This document shows positions 35,583-44,406 of a DNA stretch of 49,845 nt, piece by piece. The translations under genes and the position numbers were made by a program. The notes under the pieces are model-generated. The model did not search any database. It was not told the DNA's origin and worked only from the letters and a program-made list of their open reading frames with translations. The stretch comes from Novosphingobium sp. B 225 (GTDB lineage: Bacteria > Pseudomonadota > Alphaproteobacteria > Sphingomonadales > Sphingomonadaceae), in the NCBI RefSeq assembly GCF_002198665.1, contig NZ_MWLM01000039.1, positions 61,812-111,656 on the forward strand, read 5' to 3'. The stretch's first letter is position 1. The number at the start of each line of letters is the position of its first letter.

Positions 35583-36017
35583 TCAGCGCTGGCGCCGCAG
35601 CGGCTCCATCGATTCGGCAAAGTATCTCGCCCAGACGTACCGCCACGGGACGACGAAATAGGCCACGATAATCCCGATGCAGTCATAGAACATGCTGTCG
35701 ATGTCTGCATTCCAGCGCCCGTTGAGCCAGGCGCGCAAGGCAATCAGGATGAGCCACACGGTTTTCCAGGCTATTTCGTACAGCATCAGCGGCAGCATCT
35801 GCAGCGGATAGCGCACGCCAATCAGGCTGATCAGCGCCAGTGCCGCCAACATTGATTTGCCCACGCCCTTCCACAGCGGCCAGTCTGCCCAATCCAGCAA
35901 CAGCTGCCGCCAGACCACGCTGCCCATTATTACCGCCATCAACAGGAAGAGCAGACGAATCGCATTGATCCGCCACATCGCGACCGGGGGAAGGGGCGGT
36001 GGTGTGGTGGCTAGCAT
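35583..36017 (-). CDS. Hypothetical four-helix membrane protein
   Basis: 144 residues from ATG 36017. A Pro-rich start (TTPPPLPPVAMWR) is followed by three to four hydrophobic segments: IRLLFLLMAVIMGSVVW, KSMLAALALISLIGV, LPLMLYEIAWKTVWLILIAL and YDCIGIIVAYFVVPWRYVWA. No family recognised. ATG 36074 in frame would add 19 residues but would fall inside the palindrome at 36050-36064, which then could not act as an operator upstream. Convergent with the chemoreceptor, 5 nt apart. Confidence 0.75.
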   Translation of the reverse strand: MLATTPPPLPPVAMWRINAIRLLFLLMAVIMGSVVWRQLLLDWADWPLWKGVGKSMLAALALISLIGVRYPLQMLPLMLYEIAWKTVWLILIALRAWLNGRWNADIDSMFYDCIGIIVAYFVVPWRYVWARYFAESMEPLRRQR

Positions 36018-36049
36018 GGGTGATTTTCCGTTCAGTTGAAGCAATTGGT

Positions 36050-36064
36050 GTATTAGTGTAATAC
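36050..36064. promoter_or_regulatory. Palindrome GTATTA-GTG-TAATAC, candidate operator
   Basis: A perfect 6-bp inverted pair 33 bp upstream of the membrane-protein start at 36017 and about 110 bp upstream of smpB. The form resembles operators of GntR-family (YtrA-type) regulators; no such regulator gene is in the window. Confidence 0.5.
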
Positions 36065-36174
36065 TACAATGCACCTGTCAACCGGCCTGAGGCGGCAAAA
36101 GTTCGGCAGAACGGTGTCTGACCACGCGGGATTGGTTTGAATTTTACCATTCCGGCCCTACATGCGGGCAGATC

Positions 36175-36657
36175 ATGGCCCGTCCGTCCCGCGAACAGTT
36201 CGACAAAAAGAAGGTCGTCGCCGAAAACCGGCGCGCCCGGTTCGATTACTTCATCGAGGAAGTGTTCGAAGCCGGGATCGTCCTGACCGGGACCGAGGTG
36301 AAAAGCCTGCGGTTCGGTGAAGGTTCGATCGCCGAAAGCTATGCCGAAGTGAAGAACGGCGAAGTCTGGCTGGTCAATTCCAACGTGCCCGAATTCAGCC
36401 ACGGCAACCGTTTCAACCACCAGCCCAAGCGGCTGCGCAAGCTGCTGCTGAACGAGCGCGAAATCTCCAAGTTCCACGGTGCCGTGGAACGCAAAGGCAT
36501 GACCCTGGTGCCGCTGTCGGTCTATTTCAACGGCCGGGGCCGCGCCAAGGTTGAACTGGCACTGGCCAAGGGCAAGAACGTGGCGGACAAGCGCGCGACG
36601 ATCAAGGAACGGGACTGGAAGCGCGATCAACAGCGGATTATGCGGGAATACAAATGA
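36175..36657 (+). CDS. smpB: SsrA-binding protein
   Basis: 160 residues, standard. Binds tmRNA and delivers it to stalled ribosomes. Seen: [69 protein letters not shown] and the basic tail [23 protein letters not shown] 36175; its stop overlaps the DUF2062 start (ATGA). Confidence 0.97.
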   Translation: MARPSREQFDKKKVVAENRRARFDYFIEEVFEAGIVLTGTEVKSLRFGEGSIAESYAEVKNGEVWLVNSNVPEFSHGNRFNHQPKRLRKLLLNEREISKFHGAVERKGMTLVPLSVYFNGRGRAKVELALAKGKNVADKRATIKERDWKRDQQRIMREYK

Positions 36658-37220
36658 CGACCCTGATGACCCGCGTAATCAACTGGGCGCAGCGCAACAT
36701 GCCCAAGCGTGAAGAGCTGGAACACAGCCGCTTCGCTGGGCCATTGGCGCGGCGGCAGGAACTGTGGCGCTTTACCCGCCGTTCGGTTCCGCGCGGGGTA
36801 GCCGTGGGGCTGCTGGTGGGGATTTTCGCCCTGATCCCGGGAATCCAGATTGTCGGTGCTGCGCTGATGTGCGTGCCGTGTCGGGGCAATATCCCGCTCG
36901 CTGCCTTGATGACGTTCCTGTCCAATCCGGCCACCACTCCGCTGATCCTGATCGGGGCGATCCGGATCGGCAACTGGCTGGGCTATCACGCCGACGTATC
37001 GACCTTTTATGCGCTGTATGAAAACGGCGCAGGGCTGCGCGAATGGGCGATGTGGCTGCTGTCTGATGCTGCCCCGGCGCTGCTGATCGGTTTGTTCTTC
37101 ATTGCCACCATTGCCGGGGCGATCGGCTATGTCGTGTCGGCGATCGGCTGGACCTGGTGGATCCGCCGCAAGCGCCGGCTGGCGATGGAACGGATCCGTG
37201 CGGGAGCTGCGAGCGAGTGA
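36654..37220 (+). CDS. DUF2062 membrane protein
   Basis: 188 residues. Two membrane regions: [20 protein letters not shown] and the pair around [20 protein letters not shown] and [14 protein letters not shown]. The motif [21 protein letters not shown] is typical of DUF2062. Basic ends. The gene overlaps smpB and the kinase gene by 4 nt each, so all three are one operon; DUF2062 proteins have no assigned function. Confidence 0.92.
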   Translation: MTTLMTRVINWAQRNMPKREELEHSRFAGPLARRQELWRFTRRSVPRGVAVGLLVGIFALIPGIQIVGAALMCVPCRGNIPLAALMTFLSNPATTPLILIGAIRIGNWLGYHADVSTFYALYENGAGLREWAMWLLSDAAPALLIGLFFIATIAGAIGYVVSAIGWTWWIRRKRRLAMERIRAGAASE

Positions 37221-39646
37221 GCGCGCCGGTCGCCGCATCTGCGCGACCTGGCAGCGGCGATCGCATGCTGCTGGGTGGGGCACTGCTGCTAAGCTTGGGG
37301 TTGGTCTGGCTGGTCAGCGGATCGGTGGTGTTGACCGGCGGGTTCGCGGCAGGCCTGCTCGCGCTGGGCGGACTTGGCTGGATCCTGCTTCGGCCCAAAC
37401 CCGAAGAACGCGAAATCGAATATGCCTTGCCCGATTGGTCGGTAACCGTTGCCGCGATCGAGCAGGGTGATGTCGCCGTGGGGATTGTTGATCGGGCGGG
37501 GCGGTTGGTTTGCGCCAATTCCCGCTATGAAGCCTGGTTCGGCATGCAAAGCGCACCACCGCGCCTGCCGGTTGATCCCGGCTCGCTTGACCGCCTGGCC
37601 AAGACCGGCCGCGCGGCATGGCGCGATGGCGCAGCGGTGGCCGATGTAATCGAAAGCCAGGGTCAACGCTGGAAAGCGGCGGCGCTGCGGGCGGGCCGCG
37701 GGGATGACTATCTGGTGTGGACATTCTCGGCCTTGGTCGATCCCGATCCGGTAGCGGCGCTGGTCCCTTACCTTGATGGCAAGCTGGGCCGTGCGCTGAG
37801 CCAGGCGGGGATTGCCGCCGCGATTGTTGATCCTGATGGCACTTTGCGTGCGCATAGCGCCGGTTTTGCCCAGCGCGCCACGGGCGATGGGGCCGTGCTG
37901 CTTACCGGCAAGCCATTCACCACTTTGCTGCAACAGGACGAGCGTGACCGGATCAGCTGGGCGCGTGAGGGCAAGCGCGGTGCGCCGTTGACTATGTATT
38001 ACTTGCCCGTGACCGATCCCGATGCTGGCGCGCCGGACTATGCCAATGCGCCCAGTCTGATGCTGCTGGTGGATCAGGGCGTAGGGTTGGGGGCAGGCGC
38101 CGGAGCCGGGGGCGAGGGCGGCAGTGCGACCGTGCCGCATCTTGAAGCTTTGCTCGGCCAGCTTCCCCTTGGTCTGGCCATGGCGGATCGTGACGGGCGG
38201 CTGCTGTTCGCCAACCCGGCTTTCCTGCGCGCGGCGGGCCGCGAGGAGCAGGGTGCGCCAACCTATCCCACCGATCTGGTGGTGCAGGAAGACAAGGGCC
38301 CGCTGTCTGACGCAATCCGCCGGTTTGCCCAAGGGCCGGCAGCCACCGGGGACATCGCGGTGCGGCTTAAGCACCAGCCGGAAGACCCGGTCTCGCTCAG
38401 CCTGGCGGGCGTGCGCGGATTGGGCGAGGCGGCGGTGCTGCTGGGTCTGACTGACAGCACCGAGGAAACCCGGCTCAAACGGCAAGTCGCACAGGCGACC
38501 AAGATGCAGGCCGTGGGACAACTCGCTGGCGGGGTTGCCCACGATTTCAACAATGTGCTGACCGCGATCCTTGGTACCTGCGATCTGATGCTGCTGCGCC
38601 ATACCCCCGGTGACAGCGACTATGACGATATCCAGCAGATCCGCGCCAATTCCAACCGCGCCGCCAGCCTCACGCGGCAGCTGCTCGCCTTCAGCCGCCA
38701 GCAGACGCTGCGCCCCGAAGTGCTGCAACTGCCCGATGTGGTCAGCGACGTATCGCACCTGCTCAAGCGCCTGATTGGCGAGAAGATCCAGCTGACGGTC
38801 ACGCACGATCGCGATCTCGGCCCGGTCCGTGCCGATCCGACCCAGCTGGAACAGGTGATCGTCAATCTGGCGGTCAACGCCCGCGATGCAGTGCTGGCCC
38901 GCGGTGATGGCGTGGGCAAAGTCACGCTCGCCACCCGCAAGATCGGCGCGGCAGACGTGCGCGCGATGCAGGGCGGGATCATGCCGATGGGTGATTACAC
39001 CGCGCTGGTAGTGCAGGATACCGGCACAGGAATCGCCCCCGATCACCTCGGCAAGATTTTCGAACCGTTCTTCACCACCAAGGATCAGGGCAAGGGCACG
39101 GGCCTTGGCCTTTCCACGGTCTATGGGATCGTCAAGCAATCGGGCGGGTTCATCTTTGCGGATAGCGAAGTGAACAAGGGCACCACTTTCACTGTCTACC
39201 TGCCGGTCCACCATGCTTCGGCCCATAGCGAAGCGCCGGAACCGCAGGCCAAGCCGCAGCCCCAGATCGAATGGTCCGGCGGCGGACGGGTGCTGCTGGT
39301 GGAAGACGAAGACATGGTCCGCGCCGTCGCCGAACGGGCGCTGACCCGCGCGGGCTATACGGTCACCACTGCCAGCGATGGCGACATCGGACTGGAAATC
39401 GTCGAGAACGGGGGCGAGTTCGACATGGTCGTGTCCGACGTGGTCATGCCCGCGATGGACGGCCCCACCATGATCCGCGCGATCCGCAAACTCCGCCCGG
39501 ACCTGCCGGTGCTGTTCATGTCGGGCTATGCCGAAGAACAGCTGCGCAAGGAGATCGACATTGCCGACGTCCATTTCCTGCCCAAGCCGTTTTCGGTGCA
39601 GCAGATCGGGGACAAGGTTGGGACTGTGCTGGCGCAATCGAAGTGA
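37217..39646 (+). CDS. cckA: CckA-type hybrid histidine kinase
   Basis: 809 residues from GTG 37217 (GTGA overlap with DUF2062). Two membrane helices (about residues 16-56), PAS-like regions, then a HisKA domain with phosphoacceptor H442 in LAGGVAHDFNNVLTAILG, an HATPase with NLAVNARDAVL and DTGTGIAPDHLGKIFEPFF, and a C-terminal receiver with phosphoacceptor D741 in FDMVVSDVVMPAMDGPT. In alphaproteobacteria CckA feeds ChpT and CtrA to control the cell cycle, motility and gene exchange. Position after smpB-DUF2062 and the domain order support cckA; chpT and ctrA are not here. Confidence 0.88.
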   Translation: MSAPVAASARPGSGDRMLLGGALLLSLGLVWLVSGSVVLTGGFAAGLLALGGLGWILLRPKPEEREIEYALPDWSVTVAAIEQGDVAVGIVDRAGRLVCANSRYEAWFGMQSAPPRLPVDPGSLDRLAKTGRAAWRDGAAVADVIESQGQRWKAAALRAGRGDDYLVWTFSALVDPDPVAALVPYLDGKLGRALSQAGIAAAIVDPDGTLRAHSAGFAQRATGDGAVLLTGKPFTTLLQQDERDRISWAREGKRGAPLTMYYLPVTDPDAGAPDYANAPSLMLLVDQGVGLGAGAGAGGEGGSATVPHLEALLGQLPLGLAMADRDGRLLFANPAFLRAAGREEQGAPTYPTDLVVQEDKGPLSDAIRRFAQGPAATGDIAVRLKHQPEDPVSLSLAGVRGLGEAAVLLGLTDSTEETRLKRQVAQATKMQAVGQLAGGVAHDFNNVLTAILGTCDLMLLRHTPGDSDYDDIQQIRANSNRAASLTRQLLAFSRQQTLRPEVLQLPDVVSDVSHLLKRLIGEKIQLTVTHDRDLGPVRADPTQLEQVIVNLAVNARDAVLARGDGVGKVTLATRKIGAADVRAMQGGIMPMGDYTALVVQDTGTGIAPDHLGKIFEPFFTTKDQGKGTGLGLSTVYGIVKQSGGFIFADSEVNKGTTFTVYLPVHHASAHSEAPEPQAKPQPQIEWSGGGRVLLVEDEDMVRAVAERALTRAGYTVTTASDGDIGLEIVENGGEFDMVVSDVVMPAMDGPTMIRAIRKLRPDLPVLFMSGYAEEQLRKEIDIADVHFLPKPFSVQQIGDKVGTVLAQSK

Positions 39647-39683
39647 TATGCTGGCCCGGTCGATTTGGGGAAAGGGACCGGAC

Positions 39684-40334
39684 ATGAAGCATCTTGTGAC
39701 AATCGCCGCAGCACTTGGAATGGCGGCCATGCCCGGCACCGGCGCAGCACAGACCGTCAAGGCGATCAGCGGTGCAGCTGTAGCCAAGGTTACTCCAGAC
39801 CGGATTGCCGCAGCCGCGCGGCGGGCACAACGCCCGACGGCGCTGGCCAAGGCAACGCTGGCGGCGACTGCGCAAAAGGTGCTTGGCCTGACAAGCCAAC
39901 CGTCGATCGGAGAGCCGGTCGTGCTCAATGCCTCGCAGATGTACGTGAATGGGACCACGCTCTGGTTCGAACAGGTGACCTATTCAGCGATTGACGCGAC
40001 GCCGGTGGTGGCACTGGGCCAGGAAGGCGCCAAATCGCGGATCAACATCATGTATTCCGCCAGTTCAAAGCCCTTGATGGTCGATTGCGACTTTCAACTG
40101 TCAGCGGCGAACGGCCTGCCGTTCAATGCCTCTTTCATGGTCTATCAGGTTGGTGCTTCGTCCGCGCCGGTCTATTCGGGAAGTGGCCAGATCGGTGCGG
40201 ACGGGCATCTGGTTCTGGCCGTACCTGGATCGCAGACCAGCCCAAAGTTGCAGCTGCAGATCAGCATGCCCTCGTTTCCGGGGTGGTCCGATTTCATGAT
40301 GCTCAACGCCTGCCGAGTGTACCAGCTCGGCTGA
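39684..40334 (+). CDS. Secreted hypothetical protein
   Basis: 216 residues, ATG 39684 after GGGGAAAGGGA. Signal peptide (TIAAALGMAAMPGTGAAQ). The mature part is helical Ala-rich first (DRIAAAARRAQRPTALAKAT), then beta-rich: LNASQMYVNGTTLWFEQVTY, MVDCDFQLSAANGLPFNASF and a C-terminal MLNACRVYQLG; the two cysteines may pair. No family recognised. Its 3' end overlaps the convergent monooxygenase gene by 32 nt. Confidence 0.8.
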   Translation: MKHLVTIAAALGMAAMPGTGAAQTVKAISGAAVAKVTPDRIAAAARRAQRPTALAKATLAATAQKVLGLTSQPSIGEPVVLNASQMYVNGTTLWFEQVTYSAIDATPVVALGQEGAKSRINIMYSASSKPLMVDCDFQLSAANGLPFNASFMVYQVGASSAPVYSGSGQIGADGHLVLAVPGSQTSPKLQLQISMPSFPGWSDFMMLNACRVYQLG

Positions 40335-41541
40335 GCAAATAGTCCACCCGCTCCAGCCCCAGCCGCCTCAGCGGCGCGCCCAGCAATCCGCTCATCAGCA
40401 AGGCCTGCACCTGCTTGCCCGGCCAAAGTCGTGAGAGCGGAGCGAAAACACGGTCACGCACGTGCGCGGGGAACGCCGCGTTGGACTGATAGAGCGGCGT
40501 GAAGAACGCCGTCGCCCATTGATACAACGCCACATGCCATCCGCGCAGCTGCACCGTGAGCGCCGGGGCGAGCGCCGGATCGCCGCCCAGCCGGAGCGCT
40601 TCGGCCAGGCCCCAGGCATCGAGCAGCGCCATGTTCGCGCCCTGGCCTAGCTGCGGGCTGGCGGTGTGCCAGCTATCGCCGATATGGATCAGCCGGTCTT
40701 GCGCCGGGACGGGCAGGGTGCGGTGCGCGTAACGCGCCATGGTCAGTTGGGCGGGATCGGTCACCTGCTCGGCCAGCGGAGCGCATTCGGGCCACAGTGC
40801 CGCCACTTCATCGCGCCAGCTATCCAGCCCGCGATCCAGCCAGGCCGGATAGTCCTCGCAGCGCAATGACCAGAACAGCGCGAGCTCTTCGCCGTGGCCC
40901 GGGCGCTGGCCAGTCGGCAAGACCCCGACCATCTCACGCGCTGCGCGGTAGCGCTGTTCCAGCCGTTGCCGGTCGAACGGCCCATGCTCTGGCCAGGGCA
41001 GCGTAACCCACAGTGCTCCGAACGGCAGCGCACGGCCGCATGGCGGGGCGAGGGGGGTGTGCAGCCCCAGTGCATCGACCACCAGATCGAACGGACCTGC
41101 ATCGGCCTGCCCGGCAAAGCGCAGCATCCGCCCACCGGGAACGGAATGGCTGCCCACCACTTCATGCCCGGCATGGAGCTCAATGCCATGTTCCGCCACT
41201 GCAGCATGCAGCAGGTCAAACAGGCCGGCGCGGTGAATTCCAAGCCCCATGCTGCGCGGGCCAGAAAGCTCGCTATAGCGGGCGTCCAGCACCGTGCGGC
41301 CATTGACGCACAAGCCCAGCAACCGCTCTATCAAGGCGCCGCGCGTCATCGCTGCTTCGGCCAGCCCCAGCGCGGCCAGCACGGCCATGCCGCTTGGCTG
41401 CAGCATCAGTCCCGATCCAAGCGGGCGTGGTTCGGGGAAGCGATCAAACAGGGAAACCCGGTGCCCCTGCCGCGCCAGTAGCAAGGCTGAAGCCAGACCT
41501 GCCGGGCCGCACCCGGCAATGGCGATCGTATGCTGCCCCAT
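40303..41541 (-). CDS. FAD-dependent monooxygenase (PHBH fold)
   Basis: 412 residues from ATG 41541. Rossmann loop TIAIAGCGPAGLASALLLAR, then SGLMLQPSGMAVLAALGL, the DG-like segment FDLVVDALGLHTPL, and the second FAD motif RLIHIGDSWHTASPQLGQGANMALL (given in part: HIGDSWHTASPQLGQGANMA). Such enzymes hydroxylate or epoxidise aromatic and other substrates; none can be named here. The C terminus is longer than the minimal family and contains WATAFFTPLYQSN. It follows the SAM-fold gene by 10 nt. Confidence 0.88.
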   Translation of the reverse strand: MGQHTIAIAGCGPAGLASALLLARQGHRVSLFDRFPEPRPLGSGLMLQPSGMAVLAALGLAEAAMTRGALIERLLGLCVNGRTVLDARYSELSGPRSMGLGIHRAGLFDLLHAAVAEHGIELHAGHEVVGSHSVPGGRMLRFAGQADAGPFDLVVDALGLHTPLAPPCGRALPFGALWVTLPWPEHGPFDRQRLEQRYRAAREMVGVLPTGQRPGHGEELALFWSLRCEDYPAWLDRGLDSWRDEVAALWPECAPLAEQVTDPAQLTMARYAHRTLPVPAQDRLIHIGDSWHTASPQLGQGANMALLDAWGLAEALRLGGDPALAPALTVQLRGWHVALYQWATAFFTPLYQSNAAFPAHVRDRVFAPLSRLWPGKQVQALLMSGLLGAPLRRLGLERVDYLLSRAGTLGRR

Positions 41542-41551
41542 TCCCCTGGTC

Positions 41552-42289
41552 CTATCCTGAAAACAGTTCTGGCAAGTGTTGCCGCGCCGCAGCCTGGGTC
41601 CAGGTGGCATATTCGGGCAGTTCGGGGCCTACCAGCGGCAGGCCCCAATCGGCCATTGTCGCGGCAATCCCGGCTGCGTCGATTGCCCGTCCGGCGCGGT
41701 GTGCAGCGCGGGCCAGTTCCAGCTCCTGCCCCCAGAAATGGACCGCGTTCGCACCCATGTTGGCCTGCATCTGCCGGACATGATCAAGCCGCACGTCATC
41801 GACCAGCGGCAGCCAGATATCAGGCAGCAGAAAATCCACCGGATCGCGATCGGGTCGCCAGGTCAGGGCATCGCCCGCAACGATCCGCAGCTTGGCGCGC
41901 TGGAGCGGGGGGAGCTGGGCAAACAGGTCCAGTTCGCGGTGCAGGGCAAGGACCTCTGGGTCGAATTCGATCACCGTCACAGCCCGCACCGCTTCACGCA
42001 TGGCCGTTGCCGCTGCGGCCCAACCCAACCCAAGTCCGCAAATCACCACATGACCGCTGGTCAGGCGCACGCCGATACCCTGGCTTTCAAGTTCGAGCGG
42101 AGACATCGACATCCAGGTTTGTTCGTGGCGCTGCAGCGCGGCTACGCCGCTGACCAGGCAGGGTATGCTCCAGTAACCTGGCATAACGCCCATGCCGATC
42201 ACATCGAGCCGCCAGGCTCCGCAAACAATCGGATGATAGTGCGGGACGAACAGATCTGGGGCAAACTGCGCGGGGGTGAGGATTTCCAT
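41552..42289 (-). CDS. SAM-binding (spermidine synthase-like fold) protein
   Basis: 245 residues from ATG 42289. The Rossmann SAM site is VVICGLGLGWAAAATAMREA then VIEFDPEVLALHRELD, as in spermidine-synthase-like and class I methyltransferases. The N-terminal part MEILTPAQFAPDLFVPHYHP is unusual, and the later segment VDFLLPDIWLPLVDDVR lies where a substrate would bind. Family members in sphingomonads are unassigned. It heads a two-gene operon with the FAD monooxygenase and is divergent from recA; the SOS operator lies in the shared intergenic space. Confidence 0.7.
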   Translation of the reverse strand: MEILTPAQFAPDLFVPHYHPIVCGAWRLDVIGMGVMPGYWSIPCLVSGVAALQRHEQTWMSMSPLELESQGIGVRLTSGHVVICGLGLGWAAAATAMREAVRAVTVIEFDPEVLALHRELDLFAQLPPLQRAKLRIVAGDALTWRPDRDPVDFLLPDIWLPLVDDVRLDHVRQMQANMGANAVHFWGQELELARAAHRAGRAIDAAGIAATMADWGLPLVGPELPEYATWTQAAARQHLPELFSG

Positions 42290-42386
42290 GTCGGCAAAGC
42301 CTAGGGTGATTGGCCGGAAAGGCAATGCCCGGATGATTCGGGTCTCACAATGGATTTTAATGGCGTAAAATCAAATAGATATAAAT

Positions 42387-42418
42387 GTTCCAAAAATGTT
42401 CCAGTTCCCCTCTTGTTC
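42387..42418 (+). promoter_or_regulatory. Tandem LexA (SOS) boxes upstream of recA
   Basis: GTTC-CAAAAAT-GTTC (42387-42401) and GTTC-CCCTCTT-GTTC (42404-42418) each match the alphaproteobacterial SOS box GTTC-N7-GTTC, and are separated by 2 nt. The second overlaps a TGTTC-N5-GAACA palindrome (42414-42428). They lie 70-100 bp upstream of the recA start. Confidence 0.85.
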
Positions 42419-42486
42419 TATCGGAACAAACGCGGTACATGAGTCGCAGTTGACCTCCTCGGTCAGCGAGTTAGGCAAGGGGACGA

Positions 42487-43557
42487 ATGATGGCTGCACA
42501 GCTCAAGCTGATTCAGGAAGGCAAGGAAACCATGGACCGTCAAAAGGCGCTGGAAGCAGCGCTGGCGCAAATTGACCGCGCGTTTGGCAAGGGCTCGGCG
42601 ATGAAGCTGGGTTCGAAGGAAACGATGCAGGTTGAAGCGATTTCAACCGGCAGTCTCGGGCTGGACATTGCGCTGGGCGTGGGCGGCCTGCCGCGTGGCC
42701 GCGTGATCGAAGTTTACGGACCGGAAAGCTCGGGCAAGACCACGCTGGCGCTGCACGTGATTGCCGAAGCGCAAAAGGGCGGCGGCACGGCGGCCTTCAT
42801 CGATGCCGAACACGCGCTCGATCCGGTCTATGCCAAGAAGCTGGGCGTCAATATCGATGAACTGATTGTCTCGCAGCCCGATACCGGTGAACAGGCGCTG
42901 GAAATCGTCGATACGCTGGTGCGCTCGAATGCGATTGACGTGCTGGTGGTCGATTCGGTCGCCGCGCTGGTTCCCCGCGCCGAAATCGAAGGCGAAATGG
43001 GGGACAGCCACGTTGGCCTGCAGGCCCGTTTGATGAGCCAGTCCTTGCGCAAGCTGACCGGTTCGATCAGCCGTTCGCGCTGCATGGTGATCTTCATCAA
43101 CCAGCTGCGCATGAAGATCGGGGTGATGTACGGTAACCCGGAAACCACCACCGGCGGTAACGCGCTCAAGTTCTACGCCTCGGTCCGGCTCGACATCCGC
43201 CGCACCGGACAGATCAAGGACCGTGATGAGATCGTCGGCAACGCGACCCGCGTGAAAGTGGTCAAGAACAAGGTTGCCCCGCCGTTCAAGCAGGTCGAAT
43301 TCGACATCATGTATGGCGAAGGCATTTCCAAGATCGGTGAAATCCTCGACCTTGGGGTCAAGGCCGGCATTGTTGAGAAAAGCGGTGCCTGGTTCTCCTA
43401 CGATTCGATCCGGATCGGGCAGGGCCGTGAAAACTCCAAGCAGTATCTCAAGGAAAACCCTGAAGTTTGCGACCGGCTGGAGGCTGCGATCCGCAGCCAG
43501 ACCGATGGTCTTGCCGAAGAGATGATGACCGGCCCGGACGCGGAAGAGGACATCTGA
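42487..43557 (+). CDS. recA: Recombinase A
   Basis: 356 residues. Strand exchange and LexA co-protease. Walker A is [15 protein letters not shown], Walker [14 protein letters not shown]; also [20 protein letters not shown] and [20 protein letters not shown]. The acidic C-terminal tail (PDAEEDI) is normal. Two ATGs (42487 and 42490) are in tandem after AAGGGG. Regulated by the SOS boxes upstream and ended by a strong terminator about 105 nt past the stop. Confidence 0.99.
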   Translation: MMAAQLKLIQEGKETMDRQKALEAALAQIDRAFGKGSAMKLGSKETMQVEAISTGSLGLDIALGVGGLPRGRVIEVYGPESSGKTTLALHVIAEAQKGGGTAAFIDAEHALDPVYAKKLGVNIDELIVSQPDTGEQALEIVDTLVRSNAIDVLVVDSVAALVPRAEIEGEMGDSHVGLQARLMSQSLRKLTGSISRSRCMVIFINQLRMKIGVMYGNPETTTGGNALKFYASVRLDIRRTGQIKDRDEIVGNATRVKVVKNKVAPPFKQVEFDIMYGEGISKIGEILDLGVKAGIVEKSGAWFSYDSIRIGQGRENSKQYLKENPEVCDRLEAAIRSQTDGLAEEMMTGPDAEEDI

Positions 43558-43661
43558 ACTTCGAAGAATTCCGGTCCGCGGCTCGCCCGCCGCAGGTGCC
43601 GGGGTTGAGAAGGAGGCATGGCCCGTCCCCGTACCCCAGGGTCATGTCTCCCTACCACAGG

Positions 43662-43704
43662 ACCGGCGCGGTGTTCCTTATGGGCACCGCGCCGGTTTCT
43701 TGTT
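43662..43704 (+). terminator. Rho-independent terminator after recA
   Basis: ACCGGCGCGGTG (43662-43673), loop TTCCTTATGGG, CACCGCGCCGGT (43685-43696), then TTCTTGTT. A perfect 12-bp stem with a T-rich tail. The 104 nt between the recA stop and the stem are GC-rich and could be the 3' end of the recA message or part of a small RNA. Confidence 0.85.
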
Positions 43705-43780
43705 GCGGCCGGGCCGACAAGGCTCCAGGCTGATCCCATAAGCGGCCGCATGATAGCCAAGCCGCATAGGGGAGTTTCGC

Positions 43781-44401
43781 ATGAGCCTGATCGTCCATCA
43801 TCTCAACAACAGCCGCTCGCAGCGGATCCTCTGGCTGCTGGAAGAGCTGGGTCTGCCTTATGAAATCCGGCACTATCAGCGTGACGCCGTGACCAACCTT
43901 GCCCCGCCAGAATTGCGGGCGGTCCATCCGCTTGGCAAATCGCCGCTGCTGGAGGACGGCGGGGTGGTGATCGAGGAATCGGGCGCAATCGTACAGCACC
44001 TGATCGACACGCACAGCACCGGTGCTTTCCGGCCCGCACCGGCTGACGCGCTGCGTCACCTGCAATGGATGCATTTTGCCGAAGGCTCGGCAATGACGCC
44101 GATCCTGCTGCGGCTCTACACTTCGCGCCTGGGCAATGCCGCCGCCCCGTTGGAGCCGCGCATCACCGAGCAGCTTGAAAGCCATTTCGCCTATATGGAG
44201 GATCAGCTCCGACCCTCTGGCCATTTCATCGGTGATGACTGGACCGGGGCCGATGTGATGCTCAGCTTCCCGGCCGAGATCGCGATTATGCAGGGCATGG
44301 GGGAACACCTTCCCAAGCTGGCCGCGTTCGTCGCCGCGATCCACGCCCGCCCGGCCTGGCAGCGCGCCCGCGCCAAGGGCGGGGCCTATTACGGCTATTG
44401 A
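43781..44401 (+). CDS. Glutathione S-transferase family protein
   Basis: 206 residues. N-terminal thioredoxin-like domain with VHHLNNSRSQRILWLLEELG (the SRSQR stretch is at the glutathione catalytic site), PLGKSPLLEDGGVVIEESGA (binds the gamma-glutamyl part) and a C-terminal helical domain with DWTGADVMLSFPAEIA. Class and substrate not determined. ATG 43781 follows GGGGAGTTTCGC. The stop lies 5 nt before the arginase-family start. Confidence 0.92.
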   Translation: MSLIVHHLNNSRSQRILWLLEELGLPYEIRHYQRDAVTNLAPPELRAVHPLGKSPLLEDGGVVIEESGAIVQHLIDTHSTGAFRPAPADALRHLQWMHFAEGSAMTPILLRLYTSRLGNAAAPLEPRITEQLESHFAYMEDQLRPSGHFIGDDWTGADVMLSFPAEIAIMQGMGEHLPKLAAFVAAIHARPAWQRARAKGGAYYGY

Positions 44402-44406
44402 GACCG

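Noticed and set aside
37289..39958. 889-codon open frame on the minus strand
   Set aside because: Antisense to the cckA-type kinase; Arg/Gln/His-rich without motifs.
43558..43661. tRNA or SRP/6S RNA gene
   Set aside because: No cloverleaf or the conserved SRP tetraloop region; no recognised 6S features. Kept only as a possible small RNA.
43618..43863. 81-codon frame starting in the recA 3' region
   Set aside because: The Shine-Dalgarno touches the ATG and the frame runs through the terminator and into the GST gene.
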